A DNA stretch of 64,000 nt from Pseudomonas sp. RC10 (GTDB taxonomy: Bacteria > Pseudomonadota > Gammaproteobacteria > Pseudomonadales > Pseudomonadaceae), in NCBI RefSeq assembly GCF_038397775.1, contig NZ_CP151650.1, forward strand, positions 558,001 to 622,000. Reading direction: 5' to 3'. Both the position numbers and the translations under genes were made by a program. This document shows, piece after piece, positions 36,634 to 47,119 of the stretch (position 1 is the stretch's first letter; every line of letters starts with the position of its first letter). Below the pieces are notes generated by a model. It was not told the DNA's origin, did no database searches, and saw only the letters and a program-made list of their open reading frames with translations.

Positions 36634-36867
36634 ATGTTGGAAGCATCTCTAAGCCAGTTGGAAAAACTCGTCGGTGACCTCGTTCAGCAGAATCAGACGC
36701 TGCAGAACACGAACGTTCAGCTCGCCGAAGAATTGAAACAAGCCAAGGATGACAACGACAGTTTGCAGTTGAGCCTGCTGGAGCAGGAAGAAAAGCAGGG
36801 CGCCACGGCCGCCCGTATTCAGGCGTTGGTTGATCGCGCCACCAGCGCAAGTGCGGTCGGCGCATGA
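36634..36867 (+). CDS. ZapB-like coiled-coil protein (TIGR02449 type)
   Basis: A 77-residue protein made almost wholly of heptad-type coiled coil (LVQQNQTLQNTNVQLAEEL). Small coiled-coil proteins of this kind are encoded directly before zapA in pseudomonads. Its stop overlaps the zapA start in ATGA, so the two are made together. Its division role is inferred from that pairing. Confidence 0.75.
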   Translation: MLEASLSQLEKLVGDLVQQNQTLQNTNVQLAEELKQAKDDNDSLQLSLLEQEEKQGATAARIQALVDRATSASAVGA

Positions 36868-37166
36868 TTCTCGACCGCGACACCACCAAGGTCATTTCCA
36901 TTCTTGGCAACGATTACACGATCAAGGCGCCTGAAGGTCAGGAACAGACCTTGATGGATGCCGTGGTCATGCTGAAATCGGCGTTGTCTGAAACCAAACG
37001 TAGTTATCCGACTTTGATCGGTGATCGTCTGTTGGTGCTGGCGGCGCTGAACCTGTGTTCGAAGCAGATCGAACTCAAAGAGCAGCACGCCGAAGCGCTG
37101 AGCCGCTATGAAGACAAGGTCAGTGCGACGGTCGAGGTGATTGAGAAGGTGATTGCGCAGGGGTGA
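36864..37166 (+). CDS. zapA: cell division protein ZapA family
   Basis: A 100-residue ZapA-like protein: an N-terminal beta part with VISILGNDYTIKAPEG, then a helix pair (LVLAALNLCSKQIELKEQ) that forms the dimer coiled coil. ZapA bundles FtsZ at the division ring. In pseudomonads the main zapA is followed by 6S RNA, and I see none here; a REP pair and threonine aldolase follow instead. This may be a second zapA paralogue. Confidence 0.8.
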   Translation: MILDRDTTKVISILGNDYTIKAPEGQEQTLMDAVVMLKSALSETKRSYPTLIGDRLLVLAALNLCSKQIELKEQHAEALSRYEDKVSATVEVIEKVIAQG

Positions 37167-37208
37167 ATGCTTCTGCAGGGATTGATCGGTCTGATTGCAG
37201 TGATTCCT

Positions 37209-37298
37209 TGTGGGAGCGAATTCATTCGCGATTGGTAGGTACATCCGACACATTGATGTCGGCTGTACCCTTTATCGCGAATGAATTCGCTCCCACAG
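37209..37298. repeat. REP doublet (GGAGCGAATTCATTCGCGA type)
   Basis: TGTGGGAGCGAATTCATTCG / CGAATGAATTCGCTCCCACA facing each other between convergent zapA and the threonine aldolase gene. Confidence 0.92.
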
Positions 37299-37328
37299 TT
37301 ATACGGCTATACGGCGCCGTTTCTCGGA

Positions 37329-38369
37329 TCAGGCCCCCATCACCAGACGGATATCCGCCGCCAGCTCCCGCACGCGGGCTTCTTCGGTGTCCCACGAGCA
37401 CATGAAGCGCGCGCCGCCGCTGCCGATGAAGGTGTAGAACCGCCAGCCCTTGGCGGTCAGTGCGGCGATGGCTGCCTCCGACAGTTGCAAGAATACGCCG
37501 TTGGCCTGCACCGGGAACATCAGCTCAACGCCCGGAATGTCCTTGACCAGGTCGGCCAGCAATTGCGCGCAGGCGTTGGCGTGGCGAGCGTGTTTGAGCC
37601 ACGCATCGTTTTCCAGCAGGCCCACCCAGGGGGCCGACAGAAAACGCATTTTCGACGCCAGTTGCCCTGCCTGCTTGCAGCGATAGTCGAAGTCTTCGGC
37701 CAGCTGGTGGTTGAAGAACAGAATCGCCTCACCCACTGCCATGCCGTTCTTGGTGCCGCCGAAGCACAGCACGTCGATGCCTGCTTTCCAGGTCAGCTCA
37801 GCGGGTGAGCAGCCCAGAAATGCGCAGGCGTTGGCGAAACGGGCGCCGTCCATGTGCAGGTTCAGGCCGAGTTCCTTGCAGGTGTCGCTGATGGCTTTCA
37901 GCTCTTCGGGCAGGTAGACGCTGCCGACTTCGGTTGCCTGAGTCAGCGTCACGACACGCGGTTTCGGATAGTGGATGTCGGCGCGCTTGAGCGCGACTTC
38001 ACGAATCGACGTGGGCGTCAGCTTGCCGTTCTCGCTGCGGGCGGTGAGCAGCTTCGAGCCGTTGGAAAAGAACTCCGGCGCGCCACACTCGTCGGTTTCG
38101 ACGTGGGCGGTCTCGGAGCAGATGACGCTGTGATAGCTCTGGCACAACGACGACAGCGCCAATGAGTTGGCTGCCGTGCCGTTGAAGGCGAAGAACACTT
38201 CGCAGTCGGTTTCGAACAGCTGGCGGAATTGATCGGCCGCGCGTGCTGTCCACTGATCGTCGCCGTAGGCACGCTGGTGGCCATAGTTGGCTTGCTCCAT
38301 GGCCGCCCACGCTTCCGGGCAGATTCCCGAATAGTTGTCGCTGGCAAACTGCTGGCTTTGGTCTGACAT
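37329..38369 (-). CDS. ltaE: low-specificity L-threonine aldolase
   Basis: A 346-residue PLP enzyme that splits threonine and allo-threonine into glycine and acetaldehyde. It begins MSDQSQQFASDNYSGICPE; the PLP lysine is in DVLCFGGTKNGMAVGE; HMDGARFANA carries the cofactor Asp and Arg. Location in the glycine/serine/betaine neighbourhood (the same gene sits by gbcB in P. aeruginosa) fits a role in the glycine pool. Confidence 0.93.
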   Translation of the reverse strand: MSDQSQQFASDNYSGICPEAWAAMEQANYGHQRAYGDDQWTARAADQFRQLFETDCEVFFAFNGTAANSLALSSLCQSYHSVICSETAHVETDECGAPEFFSNGSKLLTARSENGKLTPTSIREVALKRADIHYPKPRVVTLTQATEVGSVYLPEELKAISDTCKELGLNLHMDGARFANACAFLGCSPAELTWKAGIDVLCFGGTKNGMAVGEAILFFNHQLAEDFDYRCKQAGQLASKMRFLSAPWVGLLENDAWLKHARHANACAQLLADLVKDIPGVELMFPVQANGVFLQLSEAAIAALTAKGWRFYTFIGSGGARFMCSWDTEEARVRELAADIRLVMGA

Positions 38370-38468
38370 GGCCGGTTCCCTGTAATCGAAGGTTGCGACT
38401 GTAACCAGATTTCAATGCAGAGGTCATGCATTCTTGCGTCAGAAAATTCAGCAAACATGTGAGGTCCG

Positions 38469-39212
38469 ATGATCGAGACGATTTCAGCGGTGCGCCCCGA
38501 GCGCGACCGGGCCTTGGACCTGCTCAAGTGGCTGGCGATGCTGAGCATGGTGCTCGATCACTTGCGTTATGTCGGCTGGCATGTCGATGGGCTGTACGTG
38601 CCGGGACGATTGGCGTTTGCGTGGTTCTGTCTGGCGATTGCGGCGAATGTCGGACGCAGCCTTTTGCGCGGGGTGACGCCTCGTCCGGACTGGAAATATC
38701 TGACGTGGCTGGTGGTGTTTTCCGTGGTCGCCGAGCTTCCCTATCGGCTGTACATGGCGGATGAGGTCACTACGCTGAACGTCCTGCCGACCTTGGTGCT
38801 GGGGCTGCTGGTGGCGCAGGGCGCGGTTGCTCGCTCATGGATGCCACGCATTGTGGGTGTTGTCGCACTCGGTCTGGGTGTCGCGTTTGGCCAGCAACTC
38901 ATGTTCGGTGCTTACGGAGTGTTGCTGCCGACGGCCTTTCTATTGGTGTTGCGCGGGCCACTTTGGCTGGCGGTGGTTCCGGGGACAGTGTGCCTTTTAA
39001 GCAATGAATGGCCGAAGATCATCGACGGAATGATGTGGGGTGATCCGATTTCGATTGGGGCGTTGATCGCGTGTCTGCTGGGGCCGTTTCTGGGGCTGGC
39101 GCTGTTGCGGTGGCGGCCGAGGTTTGGCGTCTGGCCGATGCGCAGGTGGGCGTATCTGATTTATCCCCTGCATTTTCTGGTGCTGCTCGGTCTGCGCGAT
39201 CTGCTCCTTTGA
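38469..39212 (+). CDS. TraX-like integral membrane protein
   Basis: A 247-residue protein with seven or eight hydrophobic segments. It begins RDRALDLLKWLAMLSMVLDH, the acyltransferase-3/TraX-type start in which a buried Asp-His follows the first helix, and ends with YLIYPLHFLVLLGL. TraX acetylates F-pilin; chromosomal homologues in Pseudomonas probably O- or N-acetylate another target. GTGAGG precedes the ATG. No partner gene is seen. Confidence 0.78.
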   Translation: MIETISAVRPERDRALDLLKWLAMLSMVLDHLRYVGWHVDGLYVPGRLAFAWFCLAIAANVGRSLLRGVTPRPDWKYLTWLVVFSVVAELPYRLYMADEVTTLNVLPTLVLGLLVAQGAVARSWMPRIVGVVALGLGVAFGQQLMFGAYGVLLPTAFLLVLRGPLWLAVVPGTVCLLSNEWPKIIDGMMWGDPISIGALIACLLGPFLGLALLRWRPRFGVWPMRRWAYLIYPLHFLVLLGLRDLLL

Positions 39213-39254
39213 CGTATTCAAAACGTCACGACGATTCTGTGTCTGGTGGCGAAC

Positions 39255-39348
39255 CTGTGGGAGCGAATTTATTCGCGAAAGAGGCGTTACTTTCGATGGA
39301 GATGCGTCGCCTGAAAAACCCCATTCGTGAATGAATCCGCTCCCACAG
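39255..39348. repeat. REP doublet (GGAGCGAATTCATTCGCGA type)
   Basis: CTGTGGGAGCGAATTTATTC / GAATGAATCCGCTCCCACAG, each copy with one change, between the TraX-like gene and alaC. Confidence 0.9.
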
Positions 39349-39478
39349 TCGGAAATGTAGTCAGGCTGAAATCCCTGTAGACAAACCGCCATCACGCCCC
39401 TTATCTTCCGCACCAGGCCACCGCAGTGGCCAGCGTCGCTCGGACGGTTCCGGGCGCTTACGTCTTCTTGAGGTTTCC

Positions 39479-40696
39479 ATGGCTGACCAAGGTTCGCCGC
39501 GCCGCTTTGCGCGCATCGATCGACTCCCCCCTTACGTGTTCAACATCACTGCCGAGCTGAAAATGGCTGCTCGTCGTCGTGGTGAGGACATCATCGACCT
39601 GAGCATGGGCAACCCCGATGGGGCAACGCCGCCGCATATCGTCGAAAAACTGGTCACCGTCGCCCAACGTGAAGACACTCACGGCTACTCGACTTCGCGT
39701 GGCATCCCGCGTCTGCGTCGGGCGATTTCCAGTTGGTACAAAACCCGGTACGAGGTCGACATCGACCCCGAAACCGAAGCCATCGTCACCATTGGCTCGA
39801 AAGAGGGCCTGGCACACCTGATGCTCGCCACCCTTGACCAAGGCGACACGGTGCTGGTGCCGAACCCCAGCTACCCGATCCACATCTATGGCGCCGTGAT
39901 CGCAGGCGCTCAGGTGCGTTCGGTGCCGCTGGTGCCGGGCGTGGACTTCTTCGCCGAGCTGGAAAAGGCCATTCGTGGCTCGATCCCCAAGCCGAAGATG
40001 ATGATTCTGGGCTTCCCGTCCAACCCGACCGCGCAGTGCGTCGAATTGGACTTCTTCGAACGTGTCGTCGCGCTGGCGAAGCAATACGACGTGCTGGTGG
40101 TGCACGACCTGGCCTACGCCGACATCGTCTACGACGGCTGGAAAGCCCCGTCAATCATGCAAGTGCCCGGCGCCAAGGACATCGCGGTGGAGTTTTTCAC
40201 CCTGTCCAAGAGCTACAACATGGCGGGCTGGCGCATTGGCTTCATGGTCGGTAACCCCGAACTGGTGAATGCGCTGGCCCGAATCAAGAGCTACCACGAC
40301 TACGGCACCTTCACGCCGCTGCAAGTGGCGGCGATTGCGGCACTGGAAGGCGACCAACAGTGCGTGCTCGACATCGCCGAGCAATACCGCCAACGCCGCA
40401 ACGTGCTGGTCAAAGGTCTGCATGAACTGGGCTGGATGGTGGAGAACCCGAAGGCGTCGATGTACGTCTGGGCCAAGATTCCCGAAGCCTATGCACATTT
40501 GGGCTCGCTGGAATTCGCCAAGAAGCTGCTGCTCGAAGCCAAGGTCTGCGTCTCGCCGGGTGTCGGTTTTGGTGAATACGGCGACGATCACGTGCGTTTC
40601 GCCCTGATCGAAAACCAGGACCGGATTCGTCAGGCCGTGCGCGGTATTCGCGGGATGTTCCGGACCGACGGACTGCTCCCTGCAAAATCGGTCTGA
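39479..40696 (+). CDS. alaC: alanine transaminase
   Basis: A 405-residue class I aminotransferase. It begins [20 protein letters not shown] and has [12 protein letters not shown], the substrate loop [13 protein letters not shown] and the PLP lysine in [17 protein letters not shown]. These fit the AlaC family, which makes alanine from pyruvate and glutamate. The ATG follows TTGAGG by 6 nt. A terminator-like hairpin follows 35 bp after the stop. Confidence 0.9.
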   Translation: MADQGSPRRFARIDRLPPYVFNITAELKMAARRRGEDIIDLSMGNPDGATPPHIVEKLVTVAQREDTHGYSTSRGIPRLRRAISSWYKTRYEVDIDPETEAIVTIGSKEGLAHLMLATLDQGDTVLVPNPSYPIHIYGAVIAGAQVRSVPLVPGVDFFAELEKAIRGSIPKPKMMILGFPSNPTAQCVELDFFERVVALAKQYDVLVVHDLAYADIVYDGWKAPSIMQVPGAKDIAVEFFTLSKSYNMAGWRIGFMVGNPELVNALARIKSYHDYGTFTPLQVAAIAALEGDQQCVLDIAEQYRQRRNVLVKGLHELGWMVENPKASMYVWAKIPEAYAHLGSLEFAKKLLLEAKVCVSPGVGFGEYGDDHVRFALIENQDRIRQAVRGIRGMFRTDGLLPAKSV

Positions 40697-40731
40697 TTGC
40701 GACATTCGTTATTCCGCTTTTCACCTACAAG

Positions 40732-40762
40732 ATCCCCGGCCCAGGCTGGGGATTCTTATTTG
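40732..40762 (+). terminator. likely terminator of alaC
   Basis: ATCCCC, a partly paired 10-nt middle, GGGGAT, then TCTTATTTGT. The T-run is interrupted. Confidence 0.6.
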
Positions 40763-40783
40763 TGTGCTGCAATACGCCCTCTC

Positions 40784-40918
40784 TGTAGGAGCGTGGCTTG
40801 TCCCGCGACCTGCCGGGAACCGGCAGTAAAATCTGCTGACGCGACCTGTCTGGCACAGCGCATTCTGCGGATTTGCGACCGCTTCGCGCTCGATCGCGGG
40901 ACAAGCCACGCTCCTACA
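40784..40918. repeat. REP doublet of a third type (TGTAGGAGCGTGGCTTGTCC)
   Basis: TGTAGGAGCGTGGCTTGTCC CGCGA and its inverted copy enclose 85 bp that also contains CTGCCGGGAACCGGCAG. It is the only member of this type in the window. With the alaC terminator it fills most of the 401-bp alaC-glyA gap; 40919-41097 should hold the glyA-sox promoter. Confidence 0.85.
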
Positions 40919-41097
40919 CGACAGGCGTCGCATCCAGACATTTCACACTCCCCGCAAAACCATGTCGTAAACGCGCCTTTGTGTGGCGTGCGTAGGCATC
41001 TGGCCTGTCTGCGTCGGCCCTACCATCGCTGCCAAGGGGTGATCCAAAAGCCCCAACACGACAATTCAGGCGCCGCGCCGCCGCTGGGAGAACCGCG

Positions 41098-42351
41098 ATG
41101 TTCAGCAAGCAAGACCAAATCCAGGGTTATGACGATGCACTGTTGGCAGCGATGAATGCCGAAGATCAACGTCAGGAAGATCACATCGAGCTGATCGCCT
41201 CGGAGAACTACACCAGCAAGCGCGTGATGCAGGCTCAGGGCAGCGGCCTGACCAACAAATATGCCGAAGGCTATCCGGGCAAGCGTTACTACGGTGGCTG
41301 CGAGCACGTCGACAAGGTCGAGCAACTGGCCATCGACCGCGCCAAGCAACTGTTCGGTGCTGATTACGCCAACGTCCAGCCGCACTCCGGTTCGTCCGCC
41401 AACAGCGCGGTTTACCTGGCCCTGCTGCAAGCTGGCGACACCATTCTGGGCATGAGCCTGGCCCACGGCGGTCACTTGACCCACGGCGCCAAAGTGTCGT
41501 CCTCGGGCAAGCTCTACAACGCTGTTCAATACGGCATCGACACCACCACTGGCCTGATCGATTACGACGAAGTCGAGCGTCTGGCCGTTGAGCACAAGCC
41601 GAAAATGATCGTTGCCGGTTTCTCGGCTTACTCCAAGACCCTGGACTTCCCCCGCTTCCGCGCCATCGCTGACAAAGTCGGTGCCCTGCTGTTCGTCGAC
41701 ATGGCCCACGTGGCCGGTCTGGTCGCTGCCGGTCTGTACCCGAACCCGATTCCGTTCGCTGACGTGGTCACCACCACCACCCACAAAACCCTGCGCGGTC
41801 CACGTGGCGGTCTGATCCTGGCCAAAGCCAACGAAGAAATTGAAAAGAAACTGAACGCCGCTGTATTCCCGGGCGCTCAGGGCGGCCCGCTGATGCACGT
41901 CATCGCTGGCAAGGCCGTGTGCTTCAAGGAAGCCATGGAGCCAGGCTTCAAGGCTTATCAACAGCAAGTGATCGACAACGCCCAGGCCATGGCGCAGGTG
42001 TTCATCGATCGCGGTTATGACGTTGTGTCCGGCGGCACCGACAACCACCTGTTCCTCGTGAGCCTGATCCGTCAGGGCCTGACCGGTAAAGAAGCTGACG
42101 CCGCTCTCGGTCGTTCGCACATCACCGTGAACAAGAACGCCGTGCCGAACGATCCACAATCGCCGTTCGTGACTTCGGGCCTGCGTATCGGCACCCCGGC
42201 CGTCACCACCCGTGGTTTCAAAGTTACCCAATGCGTCACGCTGGCCGGCTGGATCTGCGACATTCTCGACAACCTCGGCGATGCCGATGTCGAGGCCAAT
42301 GTTGCCAGCCAAGTCGCCGCGCTGTGCGCCGATTTCCCGGTTTACCGCTGA
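41098..42351 (+). CDS. glyA: serine hydroxymethyltransferase (GlyA1)
   Basis: A 417-residue PLP enzyme that condenses glycine with 5,10-methylene-tetrahydrofolate to serine. Motifs are [29 protein letters not shown] and the PLP lysine in [14 protein letters not shown]. It heads the sox genes, where it uses both products of sarcosine oxidation, glycine and the folate-bound methylene group. GGGAGAACCGCG precedes the ATG. Confidence 0.97.
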   Translation: MFSKQDQIQGYDDALLAAMNAEDQRQEDHIELIASENYTSKRVMQAQGSGLTNKYAEGYPGKRYYGGCEHVDKVEQLAIDRAKQLFGADYANVQPHSGSSANSAVYLALLQAGDTILGMSLAHGGHLTHGAKVSSSGKLYNAVQYGIDTTTGLIDYDEVERLAVEHKPKMIVAGFSAYSKTLDFPRFRAIADKVGALLFVDMAHVAGLVAAGLYPNPIPFADVVTTTTHKTLRGPRGGLILAKANEEIEKKLNAAVFPGAQGGPLMHVIAGKAVCFKEAMEPGFKAYQQQVIDNAQAMAQVFIDRGYDVVSGGTDNHLFLVSLIRQGLTGKEADAALGRSHITVNKNAVPNDPQSPFVTSGLRIGTPAVTTRGFKVTQCVTLAGWICDILDNLGDADVEANVASQVAALCADFPVYR

Positions 42352-42366
42352 GTCAGGAGTCGCACC

Positions 42367-43617
42367 ATGCAGCATTACTCGGGCTTCGGCCTCTTCAAAC
42401 ACTCCCTCAGCCACCACGAAAACTGGCAGCGCATGTGGCGCACGCCGACCCCTAAAAAGGTCTACGACGTGGTCATCGTGGGCGGTGGCGGTCACGGTCT
42501 GGCGACCGCGTACTACCTGGCCAAAGAGCACGGCATCACCAACGTGGCCGTGGTCGAAAAAGGCTGGCTGGGCGGCGGCAACACTGCCCGGAACACCACC
42601 ATCGTGCGCTCCAACTACCTGTGGGACGAATCCGCTCACCTGTACGAACACGCGATGAAACTGTGGGAAGGCCTGTCCCAGGACCTGAACTACAACGTGA
42701 TGTTCTCCCAGCGCGGCGTCTACAACCTGTGCCACACCCTGCAGGACATGCGTGATTCCGAGCGTCGTGTCAGCGCTAACCGCCTGAACGGCGTTGATGG
42801 CGAACTGCTCAACGGCAAACAGGTGGCGGAAGAAATCCCGTACCTGGACTGCTCGAAAAACACCCGTTACCCGATCATCGGCGCGACCGTTCAACGTCGC
42901 GGCGGTGTCGCCCGTCACGACGCCGTGGCCTGGGGCTTCGCCCGTGCCGCTGACGCTTTAGGCGTGGACCTGATTCAGCAAACCGAAGTTACCGGTTTCC
43001 GTAAGGAGAACGGCGTGTGCATCGGCGTTGAAACCAACAAAGGCTTCATCGGCGCCAAGCGCGTCGGCGTGGTGACCGCTGGTAACTCCGGTCACATGGC
43101 CAAGCTCGCAGGCTTCCGTCTGCCGGTCGAATCTCACCCGCTGCAAGCGCTGGTGTCCGAGCCGATCAAACCGATTATCGACAGCGTGATCATGTCCAAC
43201 GCCGTCCACGGCTACATCAGCCAGTCCGACAAGGGCGACCTGGTGATCGGCGCCGGTATCGACGGGTGGGTTGGCTATGGTCAACGCGGTTCGTACCCGG
43301 TGATCGAGCACACCATTCAGGCCATCGTCGAGATGTTCCCGGTGCTGTCGCGCGTGCGCATGAACCGTCAGTGGGGCGGCATCGTCGACACCACGCCGGA
43401 CGCCTGCCCGATCATCTCCAAGACGCCTGTGCCGAACATGTTCTTCAACTGCGGTTGGGGCACCGGCGGCTTCAAGGCCACTCCGGGTTCGGGCAACGTT
43501 TTCGCTGCCAGTCTGGCGAAAGGCGAAATGCATCCGTTAGCCAAACCGTTTTCCATCGACCGTTTCCACAACGGCGCACTCATCGACGAACACGGCGCTG
43601 CTGCCGTCGCCCACTAA
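42367..43617 (+). CDS. soxB: sarcosine oxidase beta subunit
   Basis: A 416-residue FAD subunit of heterotetrameric sarcosine oxidase. It has [20 protein letters not shown] (dinucleotide fold), the covalent-flavin region [14 protein letters not shown] and the C-terminal [16 protein letters not shown]. It oxidises sarcosine to glycine. It starts 15 nt after glyA with AGTCAGGAG upstream. Confidence 0.96.
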   Translation: MQHYSGFGLFKHSLSHHENWQRMWRTPTPKKVYDVVIVGGGGHGLATAYYLAKEHGITNVAVVEKGWLGGGNTARNTTIVRSNYLWDESAHLYEHAMKLWEGLSQDLNYNVMFSQRGVYNLCHTLQDMRDSERRVSANRLNGVDGELLNGKQVAEEIPYLDCSKNTRYPIIGATVQRRGGVARHDAVAWGFARAADALGVDLIQQTEVTGFRKENGVCIGVETNKGFIGAKRVGVVTAGNSGHMAKLAGFRLPVESHPLQALVSEPIKPIIDSVIMSNAVHGYISQSDKGDLVIGAGIDGWVGYGQRGSYPVIEHTIQAIVEMFPVLSRVRMNRQWGGIVDTTPDACPIISKTPVPNMFFNCGWGTGGFKATPGSGNVFAASLAKGEMHPLAKPFSIDRFHNGALIDEHGAAAVAH

Positions 43618-43631
43618 CAGGAGAAATCCCG

Positions 43632-43946
43632 ATGCTTCATATCTTCTGTCCACACTGTGGCGAGCTGCGCTCCGAAGAGGAATTCCACGGTTCGGGTCAG
43701 GCTCACATTCCGCGTCCTCTGGACCCGGCTGCCTGCACCGACGAGCAGTGGGGCGACTACATGTTCTTCCGCGATAACCCGCGTGGCCTGCACCACGAGC
43801 TGTGGATTCACGCCGCCGGTTGCCGCCAGTACTTCAACGCCACGCGTGACACCGTGACTTACGAAATTCTCGAAACCTATCTGATTGGCACCAAGCCACA
43901 GTTCGTGAACCCTGTGCCTGCGGTCGGAAAGGGAGACAAAGCATGA
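43632..43946 (+). CDS. soxD: sarcosine oxidase delta subunit
   Basis: A 104-residue small subunit. It begins MLHIFCPHCGELRSEEEF with two zinc-type cysteines and has WIHAAGCRQYFNATRDT. In the known structure the delta subunit binds zinc and holds the complex together. AGGAG (43619) lies 9 nt before the ATG; the stop overlaps soxA in ATGA. Confidence 0.95.
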   Translation: MLHIFCPHCGELRSEEEFHGSGQAHIPRPLDPAACTDEQWGDYMFFRDNPRGLHHELWIHAAGCRQYFNATRDTVTYEILETYLIGTKPQFVNPVPAVGKGDKA

Positions 43947-46900
43947 GCCAGTCCAATCGTCTGCCCAATGGTGGCCGCATCGACCGCAGCAAGGTCCTGA
44001 ACTTCAACTTCAACGGCCAGACCTATCAAGGCTTTGAAGGCGACACCCTGGCCGCAGCCCTGCTGGCCAACGGCGTTGATGTCATCGGCCGCAGCTTCAA
44101 ATATTCGCGTCCTCGCGGCATCTTCGCGGCAGGTTCCGAAGAGCCGAACGCAGTGCTGCAGATCGGCGCGACCGAAGCTACCCAGATCCCGAACGTGCGC
44201 GCCACGCAACAAGCGCTGTACTCGGGCCTGGTCGCCACCAGCACCAACGGCTGGCCAAGCGTGAACACCGACATGATGGGGATTCTCGGCAAGGTCGGCG
44301 GCAAGCTGATGCCACCGGGCTTCTACTACAAAACCTTCATGTACCCGCAATCGTTCTGGATGACCTACGAGAAGTACATTCGTAAGGCCGCCGGTCTTGG
44401 CCGTTCCCCGACCGAAAACGATCCGGACACCTACGACAACATGAACCACCACGCCGACGTGCTGGTGGTTGGCGCAGGCCCTGCTGGCCTGGCGGCGGCA
44501 CTGGCGGCTGCACGCAGCGGCGCCCGTGTGATCGTGGCTGACGAACAGGAAGAATTCGGTGGCAGCCTGCTGGATTCCCGCGAAAGCCTCGACGGCAAGC
44601 CCGCCGCTGAGTGGGTCGCGACCGTCGTTGCCGAGCTGAAAGGCCTGGCCAACGTGGTCCTGCTGCCGCGCGCTACCGTGAACGGCTACCACGACCACAA
44701 CTTCCTGACCATTCACGAGCGTTTGACCGATCACCTCGGCGACCGTGCACCGATTGGCCAAGTACGTCAGCGTCTGCACCGCGTTCGCGCCAAGCGCGTC
44801 GTGCTGGCGACCGGTACTCACGAACGTCCGCTGGTCTACGGCAACAACGATGTGCCGGGCAACATGCTGGCCGGTGCCGTTTCGACGTATGTCCGCCGTT
44901 ATGGTGTGGCACCGGGCAAGAAATTGGTCCTGTCCACCAACAACGACTACGCCTACCGTGTGGCGCTGGACTGGCTCGACGCCGGTCTGCAAGTGATTGC
45001 CGTCGCCGATGTGCGTCACAACCCACGTGGCGCGCTGGTCGAAGAAGCCCGTGCCAAAGGCATCCGCATCCTGACCGGCAGCGCCGTGATCGAAGCTCGC
45101 GGCAGCAAGCGCGTCAGCGGTGCCCGCGTGGCCGCGATTGACGTGAAAGCGCACAAAGTTACCAGCCCAGGCGAATGGCTTGATTGCGACCTGATCGCCA
45201 GCTCCGGTGGTTACAGCCCGATCGTTCACCTGGCCTCCCACTTGGGCGGCAAGCCGGTCTGGCGTGAAGACATCCTCGGTTTCGTGCCGGGTGAAGCCCC
45301 TCAGAAACGCGTCTGCGTGGGCGGGATCAACGGCGTTTACGCGCTCGGCGACGCGCTGGCTGACGGTTTCGAAGGCGGCGTGCGAGCAGCCACTGAAGCC
45401 GGTTTCCAACCTGTAGAGGGTGTTATCCCGAAAGCGTTGAGCCGCGTGGAAGAGCCTACCTTGGCGATCTTCCAGGTGCCGCACGAGAAAGGCACGTCCC
45501 GCGCGCCGAAGCAATTCGTCGACCTGCAAAACGACGTCACCGCCGCCGCCATCGAACTGGCGACCCGCGAAGGCTTCGAGTCGGTCGAGCACGTAAAACG
45601 CTACACCGCGCTGGGCTTCGGCACCGATCAGGGCAAACTGGGCAACGTCAACGGTCTGGCCATCGCGGCCCGTTCGCTGAACGTCACCATCCCTGAGATG
45701 GGCACCACCATGTTCCGCCCGAACTACACGCCGATCACCTTCGGTGCGATTGTCGGTCGTCACTGCGGCCACATCTTCGAGCCTGTGCGCTTCACCGCGC
45801 TGCACGCCTGGCACGTCAAGAACGGCGCCGAATTCGAAGACGTCGGTCAGTGGAAACGTCCGTGGTACTTCCCGAAAGCCGGTGAAGACATCCATGCTGC
45901 CGTGCGCCGCGAATGCAAAGCCGTGCGCGATAGCGTCGGCCTGCTGGACGCCTCGACCCTCGGCAAGATCGACATTCAAGGCCCGGATGCGCGTGAGTTC
46001 CTGAACCGCATCTACACCAACGCCTGGACTAAGCTCGATGTGGGCAAGGCGCGTTACGGCCTGATGTGTAAAGAAGACGGCATGGTCTTCGACGACGGTG
46101 TCACCGCTTGCGTCGCTGACAACCACTTCATCATGACCACCACCACGGGCGGCGCTGCGCGCGTCCTGCAATGGCTGGAAATCTATCAGCAGACCGAATG
46201 GCCGGACCTGAAGGTGTACTTCACCTCAGTGACCGACCACTACGCGACCCTGACCCTGTCGGGCCCGAACAGCCGCAAGCTGCTCGACGAAGTGACCGAC
46301 ATCGACCTGGGCCGTGAAGCCTTCCCGTTCATGACCTGGAAGGAAGGTCTGGTCGGTGGTGTCCCGGCACGTGTGTTCCGGATTTCCTTCACCGGTGAGC
46401 TTTCCTACGAAGTGAACATCCAGGCTGACTACGCCATGGGCGTTCTGGAAAAAATCGCTGAAGCGGGCAAGAAGTACAACCTGACCCCGTACGGCACTGA
46501 AACCATGCACGTACTGCGTGCGGAGAAGGGCTTCATCATCGTCGGCCAGGACACCGACGGCTCGATGACTCCGGACGACCTGAACATGGGCTGGTGTGTC
46601 GGTCGCACCAAACCGTTCTCGTGGATCGGTCAGCGCGGCATGAACCGTGAAGACTGCGTGCGTGATCAGCGCAAGCAACTGGTTGGCCTCAAGCCAATCG
46701 ACCCGAACAAATGGCTGCCGGAAGGCGCGCAACTGGTGTTCGACCCTAAACAGTCGATCCCGATGACGATGGTCGGTCACGTGACGTCGAGCTACGCGGC
46801 GAACTCGCTGGGTTACTCGTTCGCCATGGGCGTGGTCAAGGGCGGTCTGAAGCGCATGGGCGAACGCGTGTTCTCGCCACAGGCGGATGGCAGCGTGATC

Positions 46901-46963
46901 GAGGCGGAAATCGTTTCCTCGGTGTTCTTCGATCCGAAGGGCGACCGGCAGAACGTGGAGTAA
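43943..46963 (+). CDS. soxA: sarcosine oxidase alpha subunit
   Basis: A 1006-residue subunit. A 2Fe-2S-like N-terminal domain (NGQTYQGFEGDTLAAALLAN) is followed by an NAD-binding domain (LVVGAGPAGLAAALAAARSG at about residue 175). The C-terminal GcvT-like half (LRAEKGFIIVGQDTDGSMTP) binds tetrahydrofolate and captures the methyl group as 5,10-methylene-tetrahydrofolate. It is translationally coupled to soxD. Confidence 0.97.
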   Translation: MSQSNRLPNGGRIDRSKVLNFNFNGQTYQGFEGDTLAAALLANGVDVIGRSFKYSRPRGIFAAGSEEPNAVLQIGATEATQIPNVRATQQALYSGLVATSTNGWPSVNTDMMGILGKVGGKLMPPGFYYKTFMYPQSFWMTYEKYIRKAAGLGRSPTENDPDTYDNMNHHADVLVVGAGPAGLAAALAAARSGARVIVADEQEEFGGSLLDSRESLDGKPAAEWVATVVAELKGLANVVLLPRATVNGYHDHNFLTIHERLTDHLGDRAPIGQVRQRLHRVRAKRVVLATGTHERPLVYGNNDVPGNMLAGAVSTYVRRYGVAPGKKLVLSTNNDYAYRVALDWLDAGLQVIAVADVRHNPRGALVEEARAKGIRILTGSAVIEARGSKRVSGARVAAIDVKAHKVTSPGEWLDCDLIASSGGYSPIVHLASHLGGKPVWREDILGFVPGEAPQKRVCVGGINGVYALGDALADGFEGGVRAATEAGFQPVEGVIPKALSRVEEPTLAIFQVPHEKGTSRAPKQFVDLQNDVTAAAIELATREGFESVEHVKRYTALGFGTDQGKLGNVNGLAIAARSLNVTIPEMGTTMFRPNYTPITFGAIVGRHCGHIFEPVRFTALHAWHVKNGAEFEDVGQWKRPWYFPKAGEDIHAAVRRECKAVRDSVGLLDASTLGKIDIQGPDAREFLNRIYTNAWTKLDVGKARYGLMCKEDGMVFDDGVTACVADNHFIMTTTTGGAARVLQWLEIYQQTEWPDLKVYFTSVTDHYATLTLSGPNSRKLLDEVTDIDLGREAFPFMTWKEGLVGGVPARVFRISFTGELSYEVNIQADYAMGVLEKIAEAGKKYNLTPYGTETMHVLRAEKGFIIVGQDTDGSMTPDDLNMGWCVGRTKPFSWIGQRGMNREDCVRDQRKQLVGLKPIDPNKWLPEGAQLVFDPKQSIPMTMVGHVTSSYAANSLGYSFAMGVVKGGLKRMGERVFSPQADGSVIEAEIVSSVFFDPKGDRQNVE

Positions 46964-46986
46964 GCCTGCGGGCTTGTTGAAATCCC

Positions 46987-47076
46987 TGTAGGAGTGAGCT
47001 TGCTCGCGATTACGTCAGATCAGACCCAGATGCGGTGACTGACACAATGCATTCGCGAGCAAGCTCACTCCTACAG
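46987..47076. repeat. REP doublet (TGTAGGAGTGAGC type)
   Basis: TGTAGGAGTGAGCTTGCTCG / CGAGCAAGCTCACTCCTACA between soxA and soxG, inside the operon. The type is the same as at 4991. Confidence 0.92.
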
Positions 47077-47119
47077 GGGCCGTGTTCACCGCTATAACAG
47101 AATTCAAGACAGGTGCTCT

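Noticed and set aside
37167..37328. 6S RNA gene expected after zapA
   Set aside because: The interval is 162 bp and is mostly a REP doublet; no 6S-like long hairpin with a central bubble is visible.
43877..46171. 764-codon open frame antisense to soxA
   Set aside because: It lies wholly opposite soxD/soxA, has low-complexity His/Val/Asp composition and no recognisable domain.
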